From Novosphingobium sp. FSW06-99 (GTDB lineage Bacteria > Pseudomonadota > Alphaproteobacteria > Sphingomonadales > Sphingomonadaceae), in assembly GCF_001519065.1 (NCBI RefSeq), contig NZ_KQ954251.1:372001-436000 (forward strand): 64,000 nt of DNA, written 5' to 3'. The notes under the pieces are model-generated. The model ran no database searches and had not been told where the DNA came from. It saw nothing but the letters and a program-made list of their open reading frames with translations. Position 1 is the first letter of the stretch, and the number at the start of each line of letters is the position of its first letter. This document shows positions 22,870 through 31,556 of the stretch, one piece after another. The position numbers and the translations under genes were made by a program.

Positions 22870-23445
22870 ATGGCAGGCAGCTTCGCACATATCGTCGCCG
22901 AAGACGGCAGTTTCACGATGGATACCATCGATCATATGGGGGACGCGCACGAGGCGCTCGAGGACTGCCACAAACTCATCGCGTTCCTGCTGCCCTATGC
23001 GGCAATGGTATTGGACTGCGACAGCCCCGACGCAGATTGCGCGTTGGCCGAAGCGGCGCATCGGCTGAACCTAAATGTCAGATATACGCCCGTTCTCGCC
23101 AAAGAACTCAATCCAAAACAGTCCAGGAATTCCGCAGCCCAGCCGGCCGATCGAGATCGAGAAGTTCTAGGCCAAGCAGGCCCAAATGCCTCGGATGATA
23201 CCCCGGCGCTCCCCTCACTAGAAGAACCGCAATACGCGGACGTTAAGCCGATTTTTGACCGCTTGCTCGCCGAAACTACTGCAAAGTCCGCCTCACTCAA
23301 TGGGCGGGCGCTGCTGGAATTGGTGCGCTACTGCCGCACCATCGAGCGGAAAGCGAACGAGATAGAAGAGCGCGTCTTGATGGATGCGGCGACCGCCTGG
23401 GCGACTGCTCGGGAAATCATCCGAATTCTGGCGTCGCAGCCATGA
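22870..23445 (+). CDS. Hypothetical phage protein, 191 residues
   Basis: ATG 22870 follows GGGA by six bases. The product is an acidic helical protein with a linker in the middle (SAAQPADRDREVLGQAGPNA) and a C-terminal coiled-coil-like part (GRALLELVRYCRTIERKANE). Not recognised. It is separated from the AAA+ gene by 51 bp and overlaps the alpA-like gene by four bases. Confidence 0.6.
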   Translation: MAGSFAHIVAEDGSFTMDTIDHMGDAHEALEDCHKLIAFLLPYAAMVLDCDSPDADCALAEAAHRLNLNVRYTPVLAKELNPKQSRNSAAQPADRDREVLGQAGPNASDDTPALPSLEEPQYADVKPIFDRLLAETTAKSASLNGRALLELVRYCRTIERKANEIEERVLMDAATAWATAREIIRILASQP

Positions 23446-23633
23446 CATCGATCAGCCCCCTGCTGCGCCGCCCCGAAGTCGAGCGCGAAACCGGCCTAAG
23501 CCGCGCCTCGATCTATCGTCTGATGAACGAAGGCGTGTTTCCGCGCCCACGCCGAATCGGTCGCCGCGCCGTCGCCTGGCCCGCCGCCGAAATCGACGCC
23601 TGGAAGGCAACGAGACCTCTGACGCACCCCTAA
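23442..23633 (+). CDS. AlpA-family regulator / excisionase
   Basis: This 63-residue protein has the MerR-like AlpA fold: LLRRPEVERETGLSRASIYRLMNEG, then FPRPRRIGRRAVAWPAAEIDAW. AlpA proteins act as excisionases or activators of integrase genes. The gene is the last one before attR, only 80 bp from the tRNA fragment, a good place for an excisionase. It is overlapped by the preceding gene (ATGA). Confidence 0.88.
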   Translation: MTSISPLLRRPEVERETGLSRASIYRLMNEGVFPRPRRIGRRAVAWPAAEIDAWKATRPLTHP

Positions 23634-23637
23634 TCAA

Positions 23638-23656
23638 GGGGCACGCAAGGGGGCAC
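23638..23656. repeat. Direct GGGGCAC repeats near attR
   Basis: GGGGCAC occurs at 23638-23644 and again at 23650-23656, 12 bp apart, between the AlpA gene and the tRNA-Ser remnant. Such short direct repeats are typical arm-type or Xis sites flanking phage attachment cores; no binding data exist. Confidence 0.4.
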
Positions 23657-23713
23657 TTTCCGAAACAAAATCCCAAAAATCGACGCAAATACGGGACAAA
23701 TCCAATGCAATCA

Positions 23714-23733
23714 GAATCCCACCCTGTCCGCCA
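23714..23733 (+). other. attR: 3' end of a tRNA-Ser gene
   Basis: GAATCCCACCCTGTCCGCCA is the 3' half of a tRNA-Ser T-arm and acceptor ending in CCA. No full tRNA is present here. It is read as the duplicated part of the attachment site left by tyrosine-integrase insertion into a tRNA-Ser gene. The orientation predicts that the intact tRNA is at the left prophage end. Bases 23734-23778 hold no gene. Confidence 0.75.
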
Positions 23734-23778
23734 AGGCACTTTGATTTAAGAGGACTTGGATGCGGCGTCCGTCACGCG

Positions 23779-26700
23779 TTACCCGTCGTCCAAAGCGCGG
23801 TGAACGATCTGCCTGGGGACCGAAAGCCTGACGCGCGTGCCATGGGGGGCGACGTTGCTGATCTCAAGGCTACCACCCAGGCCCTTTGCTCGCTCTCGCA
23901 TGCCGATCAATCCATAGTGGCCTTCGGCGCTGCCAGACCTTCGCACCGGATCCGGCAGTCCCGTTCCATCGTCGGCGATGTCGATCTGGATGGGATCGCG
24001 CGTGAAGTCGATGGTGATGCCGACGTGTCCGGCACGCGCATGGCGCACGATGTTGCACAGGGCCTCGCGCACTATGCGCCCGATTTCATGCGCTGCTTCG
24101 GCCCAGAGCGGGGCGGGCACGCCCTTCACGGTCAAGGTCCAGGGCAGATCATCGCCCAGGATCACCGGCGTCAGATCGGACACATGCGCGACCAGATCGA
24201 GCGGGCCGCTCTCTTGTCGCAACATGCGGACCCGTTCGCGCCCTTCAAGCAGGACATCGTCGGCACGATCGAGCGCCTTTTCCATGTCGGCAATGGTGGA
24301 ATGGCCCTGCGGCAAACGCTCCTTGATCGACTGAAAGCGCAAGGTCAGTCCATAAAACCCTTGGAGCAGAGTATCATGCAGTTCGCGCGCGATGTGTTCG
24401 CGCACCGCCATCCGGTCTGCCAGCCGCTGGCGCAGCGCTGCTGACGTGACGCGTGCACGCCAGTTGAAGACGGCCACCAGGGCCCCCGACGCGGCGATTG
24501 CCAGCACGCCTGCAAACCACCACGTCTGCCAGTAATAGGCGGCGATGGTGACGGCCATGGTGGCGCCCGTCTGGTTCCAGACCCCATCGCCATTCGCTGC
24601 GATCACGTGAAAGCGATAAGTGCCGGGCCGCAACTGGGTATATGTCGCCTCTTGCCTCGCGCCGTCGCCGGTAATGCCCGGTTCCACCCAATCGCCGTCT
24701 ACGCCTTCAAGCCGATACCGGTAGCGGTTGTGCAATGGATCGGTCAGGCTGAGCGCGGCGAATTCGAACGCGATACGGTTGGTGCCTGCGGGCAATTCCG
24801 CCCGGCTGCCGATGTAGGTGACACCGCCCGCCTGCAGACCCCGGATCAACACGGGTGGGGGCATCGGGTTCACCGCATTTGCGGCAAGATCAACGCCGAC
24901 CAGGCCCTGGTCGGTTACAAACCAGGGTTGCCCGGCAGCATCGACTTCCGCATCGTTGGCCGACCAATAGACAGAACTGCGGGCGTGCACGTTCTGCGCT
25001 GCCCCCAGCAAACGATGGGGGATCGGTTGATGGGGATGGCGAAAGGCGGCCTCGAAATCGGGGCGTGAAATTCTGACGATGCCGGCCGACGTGATCAGCC
25101 AGGCATCTGACGGACCGAGCGTCACACCGGTCAGCCCGGTCAGCCACGGGTGATTGCGCGCCTCGATCGCGATGATCCGGTTGCCCTCGGTGCGGGCCAG
25201 GCCCATCTGGCCTCCGATATAAGTGTGTCCGCCGATGACCTTGATCAACCGGACAAAGCCGACCGCAATATCGTCTCCCTGCCAGATCGGCACCACCTTG
25301 TGGTCGGCAATATGCAACACCGCGTGGAGCGGCTCGTTGGCATAGATGCCGCCTTGTGCCCCTGACACCTGATCGGACACGATGAACTGGCTCGGCGGCA
25401 AGTCCGCCTGGGCCTGCCATCGCGAACCGTTGAGTTGATAGAGCGCAGCATTGCCGATCACGCTCCACGCCCGGCCATCGCGACCGATCGCGCAGGCATT
25501 TGCGCTGATCAGGGGGAATGGCTTGGCGATGGATTGCCAGTTCGCACCGCGCAGCAAACGGTCGCCCTTTTCGGTTTCGACCAGCACTTCGCCGCTTTGC
25601 CCGGCACACAACGCGGTGATGCCGGGCACTGTGAGGATGGGGCGCACCTCGCCCTTGCCGATCGCGAACACTCCGCTGTCGGTTGCGACGGCAAGGGGCA
25701 TGGTCGGGTTCCCGCCGAGGGCAAAACCGGTGATCGGTGTACCGGGCAGCGCCGGGCGCACCAATACGGTGCGGCCAAAGCGGGTCAAACCATCGGGCCC
25801 GCCGGTCCAGATCGTGCCTTCGCGATCGCGCATCACGGTGGCGGCCCGCTCGGGAATGTGCATCACCGGTCCGGCGCGTTGCACCGGAACGGCCATTAGC
25901 CCGTCACGATACCCGGCAAACAGCACTCGGCCATCGCTGAACAGCGCCTGCCCGTGCTGGAACACCCCAGGACGCAGTGGCGTGTCAGGTATCGGGATTC
26001 GAGCCGGGCGCCCCGTAAGGCTATGCAGCCCGTCACGACCGGCAAACCATACCTGCCCATGGTCGTCTTCGACCAGACTTGAGGTGAAGACCGGCTTTGT
26101 TGCCACGACCTCCGGCCGCGCCGCGCCATTGGGCACATGCAACACCGACACCGCTTGCGAAATCCACAAGGATCCGTCGTGCGCCACCAACAGGTGATCG
26201 ATGCTTTCGGGCTTTAGCCAGTCGTTCGTATCGTGAACATGCACCTGGCCACGGGAATACTGCCGCAACTGCTGGCCCATGCTGCCAAGACAGGCCACCC
26301 ACACATCACCATTGGGCGCCGTGGCAATCGCCATGACCGCGCCTTTGGACTGTATCTCGGGAGGCAGGTCCGTCAGCCTGCCATTGCGCCAAACCGACAA
26401 CCCGCCAAAATCGTGCCCAACCCACAGTGCCCCGTCAGCGGCAACGGCAAGTGCCGTGATCAGGCTCGACTGCCGGCGGTTGTACGTCGATGGCACGATG
26501 TGTTCGAAGCTGATCCCGTCAAACCGGTAGAGTCCGCTGGCCGTGCCCAGCCAGAGATAGCCATCGGGTGTCTGGGCGATGGCACGGATATCGGTTGAGG
26601 CGCCCGTATCCGCGCGCCAATGATGCGCCTCCCGGCCAGGCAGTTCCGGGGTGATTTCTGCCCGCCCGGGCATGGACAGGCCAAGGCAGGCCAAAAATCC

Positions 26701-26787
26701 GGCCGCCACGGCGGATTTCGCCAAAGGTCGTATCAAGGCCGCAACATGATCGCCAAGGCGGCGCCCGGTAAAAGCGCGATCCTTCAA
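23779..26787 (-). CDS. Beta-propeller sensor histidine kinase
   Basis: This is a 1002-residue protein. After a signal/anchor (about 24-44) come a roughly 600-residue periplasmic part of propeller repeats (DGYLWLGTASGLYRFDG, GALWVGHD, GQVWFAGRDGL) and a Y_Y_Y domain (LPAGTNRIAFEFAALS near 680). A membrane helix (WWFAGVLAIAASGALVAVF) precedes a HisKA_3 domain with ARELHDTLLQG (His about 806) and an HATPase with DDGTGLP and GLIGMRERA. Such kinases usually sense extracellular polymers or sugars. The start overlaps the stop of its response regulator (ATGA), so the two form an operon. Its stop is 45 bp from attR. Confidence 0.92.
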   Translation of the reverse strand: MKDRAFTGRRLGDHVAALIRPLAKSAVAAGFLACLGLSMPGRAEITPELPGREAHHWRADTGASTDIRAIAQTPDGYLWLGTASGLYRFDGISFEHIVPSTYNRRQSSLITALAVAADGALWVGHDFGGLSVWRNGRLTDLPPEIQSKGAVMAIATAPNGDVWVACLGSMGQQLRQYSRGQVHVHDTNDWLKPESIDHLLVAHDGSLWISQAVSVLHVPNGAARPEVVATKPVFTSSLVEDDHGQVWFAGRDGLHSLTGRPARIPIPDTPLRPGVFQHGQALFSDGRVLFAGYRDGLMAVPVQRAGPVMHIPERAATVMRDREGTIWTGGPDGLTRFGRTVLVRPALPGTPITGFALGGNPTMPLAVATDSGVFAIGKGEVRPILTVPGITALCAGQSGEVLVETEKGDRLLRGANWQSIAKPFPLISANACAIGRDGRAWSVIGNAALYQLNGSRWQAQADLPPSQFIVSDQVSGAQGGIYANEPLHAVLHIADHKVVPIWQGDDIAVGFVRLIKVIGGHTYIGGQMGLARTEGNRIIAIEARNHPWLTGLTGVTLGPSDAWLITSAGIVRISRPDFEAAFRHPHQPIPHRLLGAAQNVHARSSVYWSANDAEVDAAGQPWFVTDQGLVGVDLAANAVNPMPPPVLIRGLQAGGVTYIGSRAELPAGTNRIAFEFAALSLTDPLHNRYRYRLEGVDGDWVEPGITGDGARQEATYTQLRPGTYRFHVIAANGDGVWNQTGATMAVTIAAYYWQTWWFAGVLAIAASGALVAVFNWRARVTSAALRQRLADRMAVREHIARELHDTLLQGFYGLTLRFQSIKERLPQGHSTIADMEKALDRADDVLLEGRERVRMLRQESGPLDLVAHVSDLTPVILGDDLPWTLTVKGVPAPLWAEAAHEIGRIVREALCNIVRHARAGHVGITIDFTRDPIQIDIADDGTGLPDPVRRSGSAEGHYGLIGMRERAKGLGGSLEISNVAPHGTRVRLSVPRQIVHRALDDG

Positions 26788-27413
26788 AGCTCGATCATCC
26801 CGCGCCGCGCCGCGATGGTGACCGCATGGGTTCGGTCCGCTGCGCCCAGCTTGGCATAGATCACCTTCATGTAGCCCTTGATGGTGTCTTCAGACAGATT
26901 GAGCCGGCCGGCGATCTGCTTGTTGGAGTTTCCGGCGGCTGCCAGGGTCAGCACTTCGGCTTCACGACCGGACAACAGATCTTCGGCCATGTGAAAGGCA
27001 ATGCCCGTCGCCACGTCTGCAGACAAGTGCTTGCCTCCTGCGTGGACAGTCCGGATCGTATCGAGCAGTTCCTTGCGCAGACTGCTTTTGAGAAGATAAC
27101 CGGTTGCCCCTGCATGCAACGCCCTGATCGCCTGCGCGTCGCCGGAATAGGTCGTCAGGACGATGATCCGGCATGCCGGATCGGCGCGGCGCAGCGCCTG
27201 GATTGCGGCCACACCGCCCATGCCCGGCATCTGCAGGTCCATCAGGACGATATCGGGCCGGTGCGCGTCAAACAGGTCAAGCGCTTGTTCGCCGGTCTCT
27301 GCCTCGGCAACGATCGTCAAATCGGGCTGGTTTTCGATAACGGCCCGTACCCCTTCACGCAGCAGGGGATGATCGTCCACGATGAGAACACGGATAGTAC
27401 GGGTGCTGGTCAT
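26784..27413 (-). CDS. NarL/LuxR-type response regulator
   Basis: This 209-residue protein has a receiver domain with acidic pair Asp13-Asp14, phosphoacceptor Asp59 (VLMDLQMPG) and the LLKSS region. Its LuxR-type HTH spans about residues 145-209 (LSGREAEVLTLAAAGNSNKQIA, then LSEDTIKGYMKVIYAKL). It is the direct partner of the propeller kinase encoded immediately downstream with a four-base overlap. Targets are unknown; the nearby TonB receptor and catabolic genes are possible. Confidence 0.94.
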   Translation of the reverse strand: MTSTRTIRVLIVDDHPLLREGVRAVIENQPDLTIVAEAETGEQALDLFDAHRPDIVLMDLQMPGMGGVAAIQALRRADPACRIIVLTTYSGDAQAIRALHAGATGYLLKSSLRKELLDTIRTVHAGGKHLSADVATGIAFHMAEDLLSGREAEVLTLAAAGNSNKQIAGRLNLSEDTIKGYMKVIYAKLGAADRTHAVTIAARRGMIEL

Positions 27414-27569
27414 GACTGGCCTTGATCAAACGTCCCTGCATGAAGACCATGCGCATTGGTGTACTTGTGCCACGCCACAAACGTGTTTGCGGTGCAACCG
27501 TGCCCGCCGGGATCGGGCCTATCACACGTCGGTATTCCCGGACCACCCGCAATGACATGCCGCAATCGT

Positions 27570-27590
27570 GGCCCGGCAGCCTGCCGGGCC
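27570..27590 (-). terminator. Hairpin after the PAS kinase gene
   Basis: The arms GGCCCGGCA and TGCCGGGCC are a perfect 9-bp inverted repeat with a 3-nt loop, two bases after the kinase stop codon. There is no U-tract, so it may be a weak or Rho-assisted terminator or an mRNA-stabilising structure. The rest of the 179-bp gap shows nothing else. Confidence 0.5.
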
Positions 27591-27592
27591 GG

Positions 27593-29116
27593 TCAAACGC
27601 CAAACAAAAATGGCGACTTGTGGCTGTCTTTGACCGAATCGGCGGCCGGGCCGGTTCGTTGATGGAACGGGGAGAGCGGGATGGAGATTTCGACAATTGC
27701 GCCCCCCCACTCTGCGTTGCGCCGGGACAGCGTGCCGCCATGGCATTCGACCGCTGTTCTGCAGATATGCAGTCCCAGGCCCATGCCGTTTTTCTTGGTG
27801 GTGAAAAAGGTGTCGAATTCCTTGCCACTGTCCAGTTCGTCCCACCCGGGACCCTGATCGGCTACCGTCACCAGCGCGCTGTCGTCGCGCCTTTCGAGGG
27901 ACAGTGTCACCATCCGCTGCTCTGGCGGACTGTTCAGCATCGCATGAATGGCGTTGGTGATCAGGTTTACGAAGATCTGTTTGAGAAGAATGCGATCGCC
28001 CATCACGCTCAGGGTGTCCCCGGTGGTCGGGATCATGACCAGCCGCGTGCCTGTTTCAGCCGCCTCGCACCGCATCAGGGCGACGGTGGTCAGCAGCACG
28101 CCGTCCAGTTCGACTTCGGCAAGGTCGATCCGGGAACTCCCGACCAGCGCGCGAACGCGCTCCATGACAGTTCGCGCATGATCGACGCCTTCGACAATGC
28201 CCGCCAATGCCAGCGACGTTTCACGCAAGTCTGGCGGATTGCGCGACATCCAGCGTCGTGCGGCATCGGCATAGCTTTGAATGGCAGCCATCGGCTGGTT
28301 CAGTTCGTGGGCAATCATGGCCGACATCGCCGCAAGGGCCCCGGTCCGTTCGGCATGGGCAAGCTGGTCCCGCTTTTGAAGCAGTTGCCGCTCCAGCGCG
28401 CGCCGATGGGACACGTCGAGCAGGCTGCCTGGAACCCGGTCGAGCGAGATGTCCGGGCCCAGGCCAAAGGCCACGACAACCTGCCTCGGTGGCCCGTGGA
28501 TCGGAAGCACGTGCGTTTCCACCTGGAACAGCGGACGTCGCTCCCCAATGGCGATGATACATTCGGAAAAGCTGTCGTCGGTTTCGCTGAAAAACCCACA
28601 CATTCTGGCCAGGAATTCGGCCTTGCTGCCGACCCCCAGCATCGCCAGGGCCGCCGCATTCATATCGGTTATTTTGACCAGCTTGCGCATCGCGGCGACG
28701 AATTCGGGATGATTGCCGACATGATTCCGGATGTCGGAAACACCCCCTTTGCGAAGCTGGGCGATCCGGGCGGCCACCGCCGAAAAATCGTGCTCCAATA
28801 TCGCGACCGACAGCGTGTCGAAGATCAGCCGATAGTGCCGTTCGCTCTGTTCCAGCGTGGCCCGTCTGGCCTGTATGCGGCACAGCAGGGTGGCCAAGGC
28901 GACCAGAATGCAAAGGTGGACCACCCCTTGCGCGATCGCTGTTGGCAGACCACCGGCCCTGCCGGTGAAAATCATGCCTTCGCTCACGCACAGACATGCG
29001 CAAACCGCAAACCAGCCCGCAAGGTGCCTTGCGCGTTGGCGCCAGCTCTCTGCAGGGCGCGGCTCTGCAGGCTCCGCGCTGTCAAATCGCGGTTGATTTT
29101 CCAGCGTAAAGAACAT
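27593..29116 (-). CDS. PAS-domain sensor histidine kinase
   Basis: This 507-residue protein has two N-terminal membrane helices (about 30-50 and 62-80). A PAS-like region follows (HYRLIFDTLSVAILEHDFS to LDVSHRRALE). The HisKA box is MIAHELNQPMAAIQSY and the HATPase has NLITNAIHAML, DQGPGW and GMGLGLHICR. The N-box and G-boxes are complete, so it should be active. There is no receiver domain. A separate response regulator next to it is missing, as the NarL-type regulator is already paired. It is divergent from the B12 riboswitch region. Confidence 0.9.
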   Translation of the reverse strand: MFFTLENQPRFDSAEPAEPRPAESWRQRARHLAGWFAVCACLCVSEGMIFTGRAGGLPTAIAQGVVHLCILVALATLLCRIQARRATLEQSERHYRLIFDTLSVAILEHDFSAVAARIAQLRKGGVSDIRNHVGNHPEFVAAMRKLVKITDMNAAALAMLGVGSKAEFLARMCGFFSETDDSFSECIIAIGERRPLFQVETHVLPIHGPPRQVVVAFGLGPDISLDRVPGSLLDVSHRRALERQLLQKRDQLAHAERTGALAAMSAMIAHELNQPMAAIQSYADAARRWMSRNPPDLRETSLALAGIVEGVDHARTVMERVRALVGSSRIDLAEVELDGVLLTTVALMRCEAAETGTRLVMIPTTGDTLSVMGDRILLKQIFVNLITNAIHAMLNSPPEQRMVTLSLERRDDSALVTVADQGPGWDELDSGKEFDTFFTTKKNGMGLGLHICRTAVECHGGTLSRRNAEWGGAIVEISIPLSPFHQRTGPAADSVKDSHKSPFLFGV

Positions 29117-29224
29117 GCCGACAGACTATTCCATCGCAGAATTTCGACATCCCCCGATCGGGTGTGAATGCTTCACCCGTTCGTGTGGCCGCGGCATCGG
29201 CGCTGCCCCTTGTCAACGCGCGCC

Positions 29225-29242
29225 CCGCCGCTTAAGCGGCGG
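29225..29242. promoter_or_regulatory. 18-bp perfect palindrome before the riboswitch
   Basis: CCGCCGCTTAAGCGGCGG is a perfect 18-bp palindrome ending four bases before the riboswitch. It lies in the 129-bp gap between the divergent kinase gene and the riboswitch. It could be an operator or part of a leader hairpin. Confidence 0.5.
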
Positions 29243-29245
29243 ACT

Positions 29246-29410
29246 GCGACAGGTTTCCCGCAAGGGGATCAAAAGGGAACTTGGGTGGAAATCCCGGGCT
29301 GCCCCTGCAACTGTAAGCGGTGAGCCGACCGGCCATTTCGCCATTGGAACATCCGTTCCGAGAAGGCGCCGGATAGGCCTTGACCCGTGAGCCAGGAGAC
29401 CTGCCTGTCG
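29246..29410 (+). ncRNA. Cobalamin (AdoCbl) riboswitch
   Basis: The element has the standard parts in order: a P1 strand GCGACAGGT, the AAAGGGAAC segment, GGGTGGAAATCCCGGGCTG, the B12 box-like GCCCCTGCAACTGTAAGCGGTGAG, a variable arm, GAAGGCGCCGGAT, and GACCCGTGAGCCAGGAGACCTGCC closing P1 with CTGTCG. It precedes a BtuB-like receptor, the usual target in Gram-negative bacteria. It is expected to turn the gene off when cobalamin is plentiful. Confidence 0.96.
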
Positions 29411-29542
29411 TGGTCGTTCTTCGTGCCGACAGGGGTGTTCGGGGCGAGCGGGGGTTTCCCTGACGAGCGACAGCTTTGGCTCCGTGGGCTTTGCCTGCGT
29501 GGGGGTGTTGCCGCGTGGCTGGTCCATCGGCGCAACCCCTGT

Positions 29543-29561
29543 CGCAAGGCCGGGCTTTGCG
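29543..29561 (+). terminator. Possible riboswitch expression-platform hairpin
   Basis: CGCAAGGC and GCTTTGCG form an 8-bp stem (one G-T pair) with a 3-nt loop, followed by GGGTCTTGTT rather than a clean U-run. It lies 20 bases before the AAGGGGAT ribosome site of the receptor gene. It may sequester or terminate; bases 29411-29542 show no other element. Confidence 0.35.
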
Positions 29562-29593
29562 GGGTCTTGTTGACTGTGCAAGGGGATACCCGA

Positions 29594-31531
29594 ATGAATT
29601 GCAAGACCATGACTGCCCTCGCCACACTGGCCACGCTCGGCCTGCCTGCGATGGCGCGCGCTGCCGACGACAGCGACACGATCATCGTTTCGGCATTGCG
29701 CACCCCGGTCGATTCCGACCAGGTGCCTTCAAGCGTGACCGTGCTCGACCAGACCGCGCTCGAACGCGCGCAACCGCTGGCCCTTAGCGATGTGCTGGTG
29801 ACCACCCCCAGCCTCAGCCTGGCGCGCAACGGTGGCTATGGCGAATCGACCAGCCTGCGCATTCGCGGCGCCGATCCCAGCCAGACCGTGGTGGTGATCG
29901 ATGGCATGCGCGTGGCCGACCCCACTGCGACCGACGGCGGGTTCGATTTCTCGCAACTGTTTGCCGACGACATCGCGCGCGTGGAAATCCTGCGCGGGCC
30001 GCAATCGATCCTGTGGGGATCGGACGCCATCGGCGGGATTGTCAACGTGACCACGGTTGCGCCGACACGCCCGTTGCAGGCGGATATTTCGGTCGAAGGC
30101 GGATCGAACCAGACCGTCGATGCCCACGCCGGGCTGGGCGGCACGTCGTCGCTGGTTGACTGGCGCGTGTCGGGAACCGCCTTTTCGACCCAGGGCATCC
30201 CCACGCTGGCAGGCGGCACGGTGCCCAATGGCTATAGCCGCCAGGCCGCCAGCGCGACCACCACGTTCCACCTGGCCCCCGATGTCTCGCTCGACGTGCG
30301 CGGATACTGGGACAGCGCGCGCAACAGCTATTCCGATGCCTATTCGGTGCCGACCGGCATCTATCCCGGTGATTACGGGCTGACCAAGCAATGGTCGGTC
30401 TATGTCGGGCTCAATTTCGCCTTGCTCGACGGGCGTTTCAAGAACCGCCTGTCGGTCATGCAGGACCAGACCGACAACGAGGATATCGACCCCGCCAACC
30501 CCGTCTATGATGCCAGCCCGGCGTTGACCTTTGTCGGCCACGGCCGGACGCGCCGGTATGAATACCAGGGTACGTTCAATGCAGCCAAAGGCGTCGATCT
30601 GGTGTTTGGCGCCGAACGCGAAGAGGAACATATGCGCGTGGGTTCGCCCTATGACGCGATCCAGCCTTATGAACTGTTCCCCGAACAGGCCACCACCAAC
30701 AGCGTCTATGGCGAAGCACGGGTGACGCCGTTTACCGGCCTGACGCTCAACGGCGGGGTGCGCTATGATCACCAGTCGCAATTCGGCGGCAACACGGTGT
30801 TCAGCACCGGCGCGGCCTATACCCCCGATGCAGGCACGACAGTGCTGCGCGCCAGCTATGACGAAGGGTACAAGGCGCCGTCGCTCTATCAACTCTACAG
30901 CGATTACGGCAATCCCAACCTGCAACCCGAACGCGCCCGTGGCTGGGAAGTCGGCGTGCAGCGGTCGCTGTTCGGCAAGGCGGTGCAACTGGGCGCGACC
31001 TGGTGGGAACGCCACACCAACAACCTGATCGAATTCGCCTTTTGTCCCTTGACCATCACGCCGACCACACCGGCGGCGTGCAGCATCAACTTCTATGGCT
31101 ATTACGCCAATGTCGATGTGGCGCAGGGGCGCGGGCTGGAACTGACCGGATCGGCCCACTTTGCCCACGTCCTCGTCGATGCCAATTACAGCATTGTCGT
31201 CAACGAGGATCGCACCCCCGGTTCGGTGACGTATGGTGACCAGTTGCCGCGCGTGCCGCGTCACTTGTTCAACGGCTCGCTCGGTTATGAATTGCCGTTC
31301 GGGGTGACCACCAGTGTGGCCGTGCGCACCTCGGGTTCGTCGGTGGACGGCGCCTATCCGTTCACGCTGGGGGGCTATACGCTGGTCGACTGGCGGGCCG
31401 AATGGAAACTGGCATCGGGACTGACGCTGTTTGGCCGGATCGAAAACATCGGCGATGTCCACTACCAGACAGCCTATGGCTATAACAGTCTGGGCCGCAC
31501 CGCCTATTTCGGCATCCGCAGCCACTTCTAG
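29594..31531 (+). CDS. btuB: BtuB-like TonB-dependent vitamin B12 receptor
   Basis: This 645-residue outer-membrane receptor has a signal peptide to about residue 23 (LATLATLGLPAMARA), TonB box-like DTIIVSA, a plug domain (QVPSSVTVLDQ, SLRIRGADPSQTVVVIDGMR, IARVEILRGPQSILWGSDAIGGIVN) and a barrel ending in YFGIRSHF. ATG 29594 gives the signal peptide; the frame upstream is leader RNA. The cobalamin riboswitch immediately before it and its size make B12 the probable ligand. No btuFCD genes are beside it. Confidence 0.9.
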   Translation: MNCKTMTALATLATLGLPAMARAADDSDTIIVSALRTPVDSDQVPSSVTVLDQTALERAQPLALSDVLVTTPSLSLARNGGYGESTSLRIRGADPSQTVVVIDGMRVADPTATDGGFDFSQLFADDIARVEILRGPQSILWGSDAIGGIVNVTTVAPTRPLQADISVEGGSNQTVDAHAGLGGTSSLVDWRVSGTAFSTQGIPTLAGGTVPNGYSRQAASATTTFHLAPDVSLDVRGYWDSARNSYSDAYSVPTGIYPGDYGLTKQWSVYVGLNFALLDGRFKNRLSVMQDQTDNEDIDPANPVYDASPALTFVGHGRTRRYEYQGTFNAAKGVDLVFGAEREEEHMRVGSPYDAIQPYELFPEQATTNSVYGEARVTPFTGLTLNGGVRYDHQSQFGGNTVFSTGAAYTPDAGTTVLRASYDEGYKAPSLYQLYSDYGNPNLQPERARGWEVGVQRSLFGKAVQLGATWWERHTNNLIEFAFCPLTITPTTPAACSINFYGYYANVDVAQGRGLELTGSAHFAHVLVDANYSIVVNEDRTPGSVTYGDQLPRVPRHLFNGSLGYELPFGVTTSVAVRTSGSSVDGAYPFTLGGYTLVDWRAEWKLASGLTLFGRIENIGDVHYQTAYGYNSLGRTAYFGIRSHF

Positions 31532-31556
31532 CAGTCCCGCCCGCGCGCAGGACCGG

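Larger units (their letters stand above)
1..23733. mobile_element. Prophage, right-hand part (left end outside window)
   Basis: The region combines a lambda-type packaging and head block on the minus strand with a divergent CI/Cro-type switch at about 10.6 kb. A long run of small overlapping early genes follows on the plus strand, with an AlpA regulator at the right end. It stops at a tRNA-Ser 3' fragment, beyond which ordinary chromosomal genes begin. No integrase, tail or lysis genes are visible, so the phage continues to the left of base 1. Nothing seen proves that the element is active or defective. Confidence 0.95.

Noticed and set aside
1..23733. Mu-like transposable prophage because of DUF3164
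   Set aside because: No MuA/MuB is seen, packaging genes are lambda-like, and the right end is a tRNA-Ser attachment site.
23700..23733. A complete tRNA-Ser gene at the prophage border
   Set aside because: Only the last 20 bases match a tRNA; the D-arm and anticodon arm are absent upstream.
27422..29167. A 581-codon plus-strand open frame over the PAS kinase
   Set aside because: The minus-strand kinase has complete H, N and G boxes; the plus-strand product has no recognisable motif and no ribosome site.
29729..31525. A 598-codon minus-strand open frame over the TonB receptor
   Set aside because: It is antisense to btuB with its signal peptide and riboswitch; composition is typical of a shadow frame.
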